From Streptomyces niger (GTDB taxonomy: Bacteria; Actinomycetota; Actinomycetes; Streptomycetales; Streptomycetaceae), in contig NZ_JOFQ01000040.1 in the NCBI RefSeq assembly GCF_000718305.1, forward strand, positions 1 through 29,477: a stretch of 29,477 bases of DNA, in the 5' to 3' direction. Positions 23,177 through 29,477 of this stretch are shown piece by piece (the stretch's first letter is position 1; each line of letters starts with the position of its first letter). The notes under the pieces are model-generated. The model had not been told where the DNA came from. It ran no database searches and saw only the letters and a program-made list of their open reading frames with translations. A program made the position numbers and the translations under genes.

Positions 23177-23211
23177 GCCGCCTGCCCCTCTGAGCCGCCT
23201 GCCCCTCTAGC
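23162..23211 (+). repeat. 17-nt tandem repeat spanning the HAD gene stop codon
   Basis: CGCCTGCCCCTCTGAGC occurs at 23162-23178 and 23179-23195, and as a 16-nt variant at 23196-23211 that lacks one base. The first copy holds the gene's last codons and its TGA. The unit is not a multiple of three. Confidence 0.9.
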
Positions 23212-23218
23212 CCCCGGC

Positions 23219-23242
23219 CCCCGGACGGCGGGCCGTCCGGGG
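23219..23242. terminator. bidirectional terminator between the HAD and DJ-1 genes
   Basis: CCCCGGACGGC (23219-23229) pairs with GCCGTCCGGGG (23232-23242) around two bases (the real loop is probably four). It lies between two convergent genes, 43 nt after the HAD stop and 8 nt beyond the DJ-1 gene stop. Confidence 0.75.
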
Positions 23243-23249
23243 AGAGTCC

Positions 23250-23816
23250 TCAGCCCGCCGGTGCCTTCGCCCGCAGTACCTTCAGGAATTCGCGCATCCA
23301 GGCGGCGTGGTCGGGCCAGGCGCGGGAGGAGACGAGGGTGCCGTCGACGACGACCTCGGTGTCTCGGAAGCCGGCGCCCGCGGCCTGCATGTCCATCTCC
23401 AGGGCGGGATAGGCGGTGACCCGGCGGCCGTCCAGGCGGCCGATCGCCGCCGTGAGCAGGGGGCCGTGGCAGATCTGGGCGACCGGCTTGTCGGCGTCGA
23501 AGAAGGCCTTGACGACCTTGCGCAGCTCGGCGTCGTTGCGCAGGTATTCGGGGGCCCGGCCGCCGGGGACCACCAGGGCGGCGTAACTGCCCGGGTCGAC
23601 TTCCGAGAAGGCCAGGTCGGCCGGCCAGGTGTAGCCGGGCTTCTCGGTGTACGTGTCGAATCCAGGTTCGAAGTCATGGACGACGAAGCGCAGCGTCTTG
23701 CGGGTCGGGGCGGCGATGTGGACCTCGTAGCCCTCCTCGCGCAGCCGTTGGTAGGGGTACAGGACCTCCAGGGATTCCGCCGCGTCCCCGGTCACGATCA
23801 GGATTCTCGCTGCCAT
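23250..23816 (-). CDS. DJ-1/PfpI-family protein
   Basis: This 188-residue protein has the class I glutamine-amidotransferase-like fold of DJ-1/PfpI. It begins ARILIVTGDAAESLEVLYPY, contains ALVVPGGRAPEYLRND, and has the nucleophile elbow PVAQICHGPLL with Cys116 followed by His117. Members act as deglycases, chaperones, proteases or isonitrile hydratases, so the exact activity cannot be told. The ATG at 23816 (MAARILIV) is chosen for family length. It is divergent from the glutamate dehydrogenase gene, with a 478-nt gap between them. Confidence 0.92.
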   Translation of the reverse strand: MAARILIVTGDAAESLEVLYPYQRLREEGYEVHIAAPTRKTLRFVVHDFEPGFDTYTEKPGYTWPADLAFSEVDPGSYAALVVPGGRAPEYLRNDAELRKVVKAFFDADKPVAQICHGPLLTAAIGRLDGRRVTAYPALEMDMQAAGAGFRDTEVVVDGTLVSSRAWPDHAAWMREFLKVLRAKAPAG

Positions 23817-23975
23817 GGCGTACCTCCGCGGCTCGCGTCCGACTCCGTACCGCTCAAGGTCCTCCGGTCGGCAGCGCTTGCCAAGACCCCGTGCGGAGGC
23901 CCGAGTGACCGGACGAGGCGTGTCTCTGTCCATACCGGCAAAGAACTGGGTGTGGTTTTGTACACACAAGGCCCA

Positions 23976-24005
23976 TGACGACCACCGGGCCAGGAGCGAT
24001 AGCCT
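23976..24005 (+). promoter_or_regulatory. possible promoter for the glutamate dehydrogenase gene
   Basis: TGACGA (23976-23981) and TAGCCT (24000-24005) are 18 nt apart. The -10 sits inside an inverted repeat GCCAGG-N8-CCTGGC that could be an operator. The match to consensus is weak, and a second -10-like TAGCGT lies at 24166-24171. Confidence 0.25.
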
Positions 24006-24239
24006 GGCAGTGTGATCAGCGCGATAACCCGCGGGGGCGTCGAGGCCCCTGCCCCGCGCCCGGGACACCACGGTGCCCGGGCGACCGTTGATCATTCCTG
24101 TGTCGACCAGGTGCCGGGAATGTCAAATCTGGCCAATTCCGCCCCGGTCGCCCCTCACCGCGGCATAGCGTCGAATCCGACCGGACACGGTCCCGGGCTC
24201 ATCCCGGGGTTCCCGTACGCGCCGGTCCGGCGTCATGCC

Positions 24240-24265
24240 GTTTCCACTCATTTCCACAACGTCAC
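24240..24265 (-). promoter_or_regulatory. GlnR-like binding site upstream of the glutamate dehydrogenase gene
   Basis: Read on the minus strand from 24265, the bases are GTGAC-N6-GAAAT, then five bases, then GAAAC. The GlnR box consensus, from memory, is GTNAC-N6-GAAAC, so this is a 9-of-10 match followed by a second GAAAC half. It ends 29 nt before the glutamate dehydrogenase ATG. MtrA can bind similar sites. Binding is inferred. Confidence 0.5.
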
Positions 24266-24294
24266 GCAACGGCGCGCGACAGGAGCCAGAGGAC

Positions 24295-27200
24295 ATGCAG
24301 ACCAAGCTGGACGAAGCCAAGACCGAGCTGCTCACGAAGGCCGCCAGGGTCGCTGAGAGCGGACCGGCGGGAGGGCAGTCACCGGTACCGGGCCTGGACC
24401 CGGACACCCTCAGTGGATACCTCCAGCGCTACTACCTGCACACGGCCCCTGAGGACCTCACCGGGCGCGACCCGGTCGACGTCTTCGGCGCGGCGCTCTC
24501 CCACTACCGCCTCGCGGAGAGCCGGCCGCAGGGCACGGCGAGCGTCAGAGTGCACACCCCGACCGTCGAGGAGAACGGCTGGACCTGCAGCCACTCCGTC
24601 GTCGAGGTCGTGACCGACGACATGCCGTTCCTCGTGGACTCCGTCACGAATGAGCTGTCGCGGCAGGGGCGCGGCATCCACGTCGTGATCCACCCGCAGG
24701 TCGTCGTCCGGCGTGACGTCACCGGCAAGCTGATCGAGATCCTGGACGCCGAGGACGAGGCCCACGGCACGCCCGGCAAGGGCAAGGGCGCCGAGCTGCC
24801 GCACGACGCGCGCGTGGAGTCCTGGATCCACGTGGAGATCGATCGGGAGACCGACCGCGAGGACCTCAAGCAGATCACCGCCGACCTGCTGCGGGTCCTC
24901 AACGATGTGCGCGAGGCCGTCGAGGACTGGGAGAAGATGCGCGACTCCGCGCTGCGCATCGCGGACGAGCTGCCCACCGAGCCCACCGCCGACGACCTGC
25001 GCGACCGCGAGGTGGAGGAGGCCCGCGAGCTGCTGCGCTGGCTGGCCGCCGACCACTTCACCTTCCTCGGCTACCGTGAGTACGAGCTGACCTCGGCGCC
25101 CGGCGAGGCCGACGGCGAGGAGGACGTGCTCACCGCCGTGCCCGGCACCGGTCTCGGCATCCTCCGCTCGGACCCCAAGCACCACGAGGACGACCCGGGC
25201 CACCCCGTCTCCCCGTCCTTCAACCGGCTCCCCAAGGACGCCCGCAAGAAGGCCCGCGAGCACAAGCTGCTGATCCTGACCAAGGCCAACAGCCGCGCGA
25301 CCGTGCACCGGCCGTCCTACCTCGACTACGTCGGCGTGAAGAAGTTCGACGCGCAGGGCAACGTCATCGGGGAGCGGCGCTTCCTGGGCCTGTTCTCGTC
25401 CGCCGCGTACACCGAGTCGGTCCGCCGCGTGCCGGTCATCCGCCGCAAGGTCACCGAGGTGCTGGAGGGCGCCGGCTTCTCGCCCAACAGCCACGACGGC
25501 CGCGACCTGCTCCAGATCCTGGAGACCTACCCGCGCGACGAGCTGTTCCAGACCCCGGTCGACCGGCTGCGCGCCATCGCCACCAGCGTGCTCTACCTCC
25601 AGGAGCGCCGCCGGCTGCGGCTGTACCTGCGCCAGGACGAGTACGGGCGCTACTACTCCGCGCTGGTCTACCTCCCGCGGGACCGGTACACCACCGGCGT
25701 CCGGCTGCGCCTGATCGACATCCTCAAGGAGGAGCTGGGCGGCACCAGCGTCGACTTCACGGCCTGGAACACCGAGTCGATCCTCTCCCGGCTGCACTTC
25801 GTCATCCGGGTCGCGCCGGGTGCCACGCTGCCGGACCTGACCGACGCCGACGCGGACCGCATCGAGGCGCGGCTGGTGGAGGCGGCCCGCTCCTGGGAGG
25901 ACGGTTTCGCCGAGGCGCTGAACGCCGAGTGCGGCGAGGAGCGCGCGGCCGAGCTGCTGCGCCGGTACACCCACGCCTTCCCCGAGGGCTACAAGGCCGA
26001 CAACTCCCCGCGCGCCGCGGTCGCCGACCTCCAGCACCTGGAGAAGCTGCGCACCGCCGAGGAGGGCCGCGACTTCGAGGTCAGCCTGTACGAGCCGGTC
26101 GGCGCAGGCCCGGGCGAGCGCCGCTTCAAGATCTACCGCACCGGCGAGCCCGTCTCGCTGTCGAAGGTGCTGCCGCTGCTGAACCGCCTCGGCGTCGAGG
26201 TGGTCGACGAGCGGCCGCACGAGCTGCGCTGCTCGGACCGGTCCAGCTCCTGGATCTACGACTTCGGCCTGCGGATGCCGGAGCGGCCGAACGGCGACGA
26301 CTACCGCGAGCGCTTCCAGGACGCCTTCACGGCGGTGTGGACGGGCCGCGCGGAGAGCGACAACTTCAACAAGCTGGTGCTGGGCGCGGGCCTGGACTGG
26401 CGGCAGGCGATGGTGCTGCGCGCGTACGCGAAGTACCTGCGGCAGGCCGGCTCCACCTTCAGCCAGACGTACATGGAGGACACCCTCTCCTACAACGTCC
26501 ACACCACCCGGCTGCTGGTCCACCTCTTCGAGGCGCGGATGGCCCCGGCCCGGCAGCGGGCCGGCACCGAGCTGATCGACGGGCTGCTGGAGGAGCTGGA
26601 CGGCGCGCTGGACCAGGTGGCCTCGCTGGACGAGGACCGCATCCTGCGCTCGTTCCTCACGGTCATCAAGGCGACGCTGCGCACCAACCACTTCCAGAAG
26701 GACAGCAAGGGCGAGCCGCACGCCTACCTGTCGCTGAAGCTGGACCCGCAGGCCATCCCGGACCTGCCGGCGCCCCGCCCGGCGTACGAGATCTGGGTGT
26801 ACTCGCCGCGCGTGGAGGGCGTCCACCTGCGGTTCGGCAAGGTGGCACGCGGTGGTCTGCGCTGGTCGGACCGGCGGGAGGACTTCCGTACGGAGATCCT
26901 CGGCCTGGTCAAGGCGCAGATGGTCAAGAACACCGTCATCGTGCCGGTCGGCGCCAAGGGCGGCTTCGTCGGCAAGCAGCTGCCGGACCCGGCGGTGGAC
27001 CGGGACGCGTGGCTGGCCGAGGGCATCGCCTCGTACAAGACCTTCATCTCCGGTCTGCTGGACATCACCGACAACCTCGTCGGCGGCGAGGTCGTGCACC
27101 CGCAGGACGTCGTCCGGCACGACGGGGACGACACCTACCTCGTCGTCGCGGCCGACAAGGGCACCGCGAAGTTCTCCGACATCGCCAACGAGGTCGCCGA

Positions 27201-29259
27201 GTCCTACGGCTTCTGGCTGGGCGACGCGTTCGCCTCCGGCGGCTCGGCGGGCTACGACCACAAGGGCATGGGCATCACGGCCCGCGGCGCGTGGGAGTCG
27301 GTCAAGCGTCACTTCCGGGAGCTGGGCACGGACACCCAGTCCGAGGACTTCACGGTCGTCGGTGTCGGCGACATGTCGGGTGACGTGTTCGGCAACGGCA
27401 TGCTGCTCTCCGAGCACATCCGGCTGGTGGCCGCCTTCGACCACCGGCACATCTTCCTCGACCCGAACCCGGACGCGGCCACCTCGTACGCCGAGCGCCG
27501 CCGGCTGTTCGAGCTGTCCCGCTCCTCGTGGGCGGACTACAACAAGGAGCTGCTGTCCCAGGGCGGCGGCATCCACCCGCGTACGGCCAAGTCGATCCCG
27601 ATCAACCAGCACGTCCGTGCCGCGCTGGGCATCGACGCGGGCGTCACGAAGATGACCCCGAACGACCTGATGAAGGCCATCCTCCAGGCGCCGGTGGACC
27701 TGCTGTGGAACGGCGGCATCGGGACGTACGTGAAGTCCTCGGCCGAGTCGAACGCGGACGTCGGCGACAAGTCCAACGACGCGATCCGCGTGGACGGCCA
27801 GGACCTGCGGGTCAAGGTCGTGGGCGAGGGCGGCAACCTGGGCCTGACCCAGCTCGGCCGGATCGAGTACGCCCAGAACGGCGGCCGGATCAACACCGAC
27901 GCGATCGACAACAGCGCCGGCGTGGACACCTCCGACCACGAGGTGAACATCAAGATTCTGCTGAACTCCGTGGTGTCCAACGGGGACATGACGGTCAAGC
28001 AGCGCAACAAGCTGCTGGCCGAGATGACCGACGAGGTCGGCTCGCTGGTGCTGCGCAACAACTACGCGCAGAACGTCGCCCTGTCGCTGGCCATCGCCCA
28101 GTCCTCGAACATGCTCCACGCGCAGCAGCGGTTCATGCGCCGCCTGGTGCGCGACGGGCAGCTGGACCGGGCGCTGGAGTTCCTGCCCACCGACCGGCAG
28201 ATCCGGGAGCGGCTGAACAACGGCCGGGGCCTGACCCAGCCGGAGACCGCGGTCCTGCTGGCGTACACCAAGATCACGGTGGCCGACGCGCTGATCAAGA
28301 CCGACCTGCCGGACGACCCGTACTTCCGGCACCTGCTGCACGCGTACTTCCCGTCCGCGCTGCGCGAGCGCTTCCCCGAGCAGGTCGACCAGCACGCCCT
28401 GCACCGTGAGATCACCACGACGGTGCTGGTCAACGACACGGTCAACAGCGGTGGCACGAGCTTCCTGCACCGCATGCAGGAGGAGACCGGGGCGTCCCTG
28501 GAAGAGGTCGTCCGGGCGCACACCGCGGCCCGCGCGATCTTCGACCTGAGCCGGGTCTGGGACGACGTCGAGGCGCTGGACAACAAGGTGCCCGCCGAGG
28601 TGCAGACCCGCATCCGGCTGCACTCCCGGCGGCTCGTCGAGCGCGGCACCCGCTGGCTGCTCAACAACCGCCCGCAGCCGCTGGAGCTGTCCGGCACCAT
28701 CGACTTCTTCCGCGACCGGGTCGCCACGGTCTGGGCCGAGCTGCCCAAGCTGCTGCAGGGCAGCGACATCGAGTGGTACGAGTCGATCCTCGGCGAGATG
28801 ACCGAGGCGGGCGTGCCGGAGGAGGTGGCGCACCGGGTGGCGGGCTTCTCGTCGGTCTTCCCGGCGCTGGACATCGTCGCCATCGCCGACCGCACCGGCA
28901 AGGAGCCGCTGGACGTCGCCGAGGTCTACTACGACCTGGGCGACCGGCTGCGGATCAACCAGCTTCTGGACCGCATCCTGGAGCTGCCGCGCAACGACCG
29001 CTGGCAGTCCATGGCCCGGGCCGCCATCCGCGAGGACCTGTTCGCCGCGCACGCCGCGCTGACCGCCGACGTCCTCTCGGTGGGCAACGGCAACGCCACG
29101 CCGGAGCAGCGGTTCAAGGCGTGGGAGGAGAAGAACTCCGCGATCCTGGGCCGGGCGCGGGCCACCCTGGAGGAGATCGAGGGCTCGGACTCCTTCGACC
29201 TGGCCAACCTCTCGGTCGCGATGCGCACGATGCGGACGCTGCTGCGTCAGCACAGCTGA
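24295..29259 (+). CDS. gdh: NAD-dependent glutamate dehydrogenase, large (~180 kDa) type
   Basis: This 1654-residue enzyme converts glutamate to 2-oxoglutarate and ammonium with NAD, and belongs to the large GDH class first described in Streptomyces clavuligerus. The N-terminal half is a long regulatory or ACT-like region. The catalytic domain starts near residue 850, with GGLRWSDRREDFRTEIL, VKAQMVKN and VGAKGGFVGKQ. A nucleotide-binding part follows, with VGEGGNLGLTQLGRIEYA. The ATG at 24295 (MQTKLDEAKTELL) is chosen because AGGAG and GAGG sites lie just upstream; an ATG at 24235 would add 20 residues and lacks such a site. The length is normal for the family and no frameshift is seen. It stands alone, with a strong terminator at its end and a GlnR-like box before it, which fits nitrogen-controlled expression. 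Confidence 0.96.
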   Translation: MQTKLDEAKTELLTKAARVAESGPAGGQSPVPGLDPDTLSGYLQRYYLHTAPEDLTGRDPVDVFGAALSHYRLAESRPQGTASVRVHTPTVEENGWTCSHSVVEVVTDDMPFLVDSVTNELSRQGRGIHVVIHPQVVVRRDVTGKLIEILDAEDEAHGTPGKGKGAELPHDARVESWIHVEIDRETDREDLKQITADLLRVLNDVREAVEDWEKMRDSALRIADELPTEPTADDLRDREVEEARELLRWLAADHFTFLGYREYELTSAPGEADGEEDVLTAVPGTGLGILRSDPKHHEDDPGHPVSPSFNRLPKDARKKAREHKLLILTKANSRATVHRPSYLDYVGVKKFDAQGNVIGERRFLGLFSSAAYTESVRRVPVIRRKVTEVLEGAGFSPNSHDGRDLLQILETYPRDELFQTPVDRLRAIATSVLYLQERRRLRLYLRQDEYGRYYSALVYLPRDRYTTGVRLRLIDILKEELGGTSVDFTAWNTESILSRLHFVIRVAPGATLPDLTDADADRIEARLVEAARSWEDGFAEALNAECGEERAAELLRRYTHAFPEGYKADNSPRAAVADLQHLEKLRTAEEGRDFEVSLYEPVGAGPGERRFKIYRTGEPVSLSKVLPLLNRLGVEVVDERPHELRCSDRSSSWIYDFGLRMPERPNGDDYRERFQDAFTAVWTGRAESDNFNKLVLGAGLDWRQAMVLRAYAKYLRQAGSTFSQTYMEDTLSYNVHTTRLLVHLFEARMAPARQRAGTELIDGLLEELDGALDQVASLDEDRILRSFLTVIKATLRTNHFQKDSKGEPHAYLSLKLDPQAIPDLPAPRPAYEIWVYSPRVEGVHLRFGKVARGGLRWSDRREDFRTEILGLVKAQMVKNTVIVPVGAKGGFVGKQLPDPAVDRDAWLAEGIASYKTFISGLLDITDNLVGGEVVHPQDVVRHDGDDTYLVVAADKGTAKFSDIANEVAESYGFWLGDAFASGGSAGYDHKGMGITARGAWESVKRHFRELGTDTQSEDFTVVGVGDMSGDVFGNGMLLSEHIRLVAAFDHRHIFLDPNPDAATSYAERRRLFELSRSSWADYNKELLSQGGGIHPRTAKSIPINQHVRAALGIDAGVTKMTPNDLMKAILQAPVDLLWNGGIGTYVKSSAESNADVGDKSNDAIRVDGQDLRVKVVGEGGNLGLTQLGRIEYAQNGGRINTDAIDNSAGVDTSDHEVNIKILLNSVVSNGDMTVKQRNKLLAEMTDEVGSLVLRNNYAQNVALSLAIAQSSNMLHAQQRFMRRLVRDGQLDRALEFLPTDRQIRERLNNGRGLTQPETAVLLAYTKITVADALIKTDLPDDPYFRHLLHAYFPSALRERFPEQVDQHALHREITTTVLVNDTVNSGGTSFLHRMQEETGASLEEVVRAHTAARAIFDLSRVWDDVEALDNKVPAEVQTRIRLHSRRLVERGTRWLLNNRPQPLELSGTIDFFRDRVATVWAELPKLLQGSDIEWYESILGEMTEAGVPEEVAHRVAGFSSVFPALDIVAIADRTGKEPLDVAEVYYDLGDRLRINQLLDRILELPRNDRWQSMARAAIREDLFAAHAALTADVLSVGNGNATPEQRFKAWEEKNSAILGRARATLEEIEGSDSFDLANLSVAMRTMRTLLRQHS

Positions 29260-29280
29260 CCCGCGCGGGCCGTACGGAAA

Positions 29281-29308
29281 GGGCCCCGGAGCATCCGCTC
29301 CGGGGCCC
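29281..29308. terminator. terminator after the glutamate dehydrogenase gene
   Basis: A perfect 12-bp stem, GGGCCCCGGAGC and GCTCCGGGGCCC, has an ATCC loop and is followed by TTCCCCTTTTC. AAA precedes the stem, so it can work in both directions. It lies between the convergent glutamate dehydrogenase and ABC ATPase genes. Confidence 0.92.
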
Positions 29309-29335
29309 TTCCCCTTTTCTGCCGCCCGCCGGCGG

Positions 29336-29477
29336 CTACTTCTTGGTGAAGGCCTCGTACTCCTTGAGGACGTCCGTGGTGGGGCCGTCCATGACGAGCT
29401 CGCCCTTCTCCAGCCACAGCACCCGGTCGCAGGTGTCCCGGATGGACTTGTTGTTGTGGCTGACCAGGAAGACCGTG
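29336..29477 (-). CDS. ABC transporter ATP-binding protein, C-terminal end (polysaccharide/teichoic-acid export type), partial
   Basis: Only the last 46 residues are in the window, ending in TAG at 29336-29338. They read TVFLVSHNNKSIRDTCDRV, then LWLEKGELVMDGP, and end EYEAFTKK. The H-loop histidine in LVSHN and the following 'signal recognised by the membrane partner' region match TagH/Wzt-type ABC-2 exporters of cell-wall polymers. The gene continues beyond the right edge, and the permease should lie upstream of it there. The call from this fragment is good at the family level only. Confidence 0.85.
   Translation of the reverse strand, partial: TVFLVSHNNKSIRDTCDRVLWLEKGELVMDGPTTDVLKEYEAFTKK

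Larger units (their letters stand above)
23817..24294. other. 478-nt divergent DJ-1/glutamate dehydrogenase intergenic region
   Basis: Several sites can be seen. GTGTG...CACAC (23950-23967) is an inverted repeat close to the DJ-1 side. GCCAGG-N8-CCTGGC (23989-24008) overlaps a possible -10 TAGCCT (24000-24005), with TGACGA (23976-23981) as a weak -35. ATTCC/GGAAT/ATTCC elements lie at 24094-24139. A GlnR-like box lies at 24240-24265. No gene is seen. Confidence 0.5.

Noticed and set aside
24379..29253. Very long minus-strand frame opposite the glutamate dehydrogenase
   Set aside because: It has the same cause as the secA shadow. Its composition (Leu, Val, Arg, Gln, Asp, His) is typical of antisense reading of Streptomyces genes.

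Overview
The window is a chromosomal core segment of a high-GC actinomycete, almost certainly Streptomyces or a close relative. The signs are very GC-rich DNA with strong third-position G/C bias, many GTG starts, an actinobacterial 5S rRNA 3' end, and the gene order mtnA-mtrA-mtrB-lpqB-comF-hpf-...-secA. I recognise that order from memory as Streptomyces core synteny. No prophage, insertion sequence, CRISPR array, biosynthetic cluster or tRNA gene is visible.

Layout. (1) Positions 1-92 hold the 3' end of a 5S rRNA gene and the terminator of its rrn operon. (2) Positions 317-5989 hold a tight minus-strand operon: a membrane protein with a Gly/Pro-rich N-terminus, then DUF4129, DUF4350, a MoxR-type AAA+ ATPase and a DUF58/vWA protein. 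(3) Positions 6205-13055 run on the plus strand. mtnA (methionine salvage) overlaps mtrA, followed by mtrB and lpqB (the envelope-sensing MtrAB-LpqB system) and comF. (4) Positions 13376-15058 hold long-form hpf (ribosome hibernation), with a 320-nt structured leader, and an orphan LuxR-type response regulator. (5) Positions 15148-17167 hold minus-strand genes for a YcaQ-like DNA glycosylase and a GNAT acetyltransferase. (6) Positions 17567-20401 hold secA, followed by a repeat-rich interval and a minus-strand Rv3235-family gene. (7) Positions 21865-23176 hold a DUF6912 gene and a HAD hydrolase gene; a minus-strand DJ-1/PfpI gene follows. (8) Positions 24295-29259 hold a giant NAD-dependent glutamate dehydrogenase gene. 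(9) At the right edge is the C-terminal end of a minus-strand polysaccharide-export ABC ATPase.

The protein-coding content is ordinary, and I see no clearly new multi-gene system. The most interesting signals are non-coding. Two tandem GTNAC-N6-GTAA boxes lie just upstream of mtrA, inside the end of mtnA, and suggest autoregulation by MtrA and/or control by GlnR. A GlnR-like box lies upstream of the glutamate dehydrogenase. Four genes (lpqB, ycaQ-like, GNAT, HAD) have a short direct duplication that includes the stop codon. The hpf leader has both an unlisted small ORF and competing hairpins. A perfect TTATCCACA DnaA box precedes comF. Minisatellites occur in the mtrB tail and in or near the Rv3235-family gene.

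All family names are by recognition of motifs and synteny. No database search was run.
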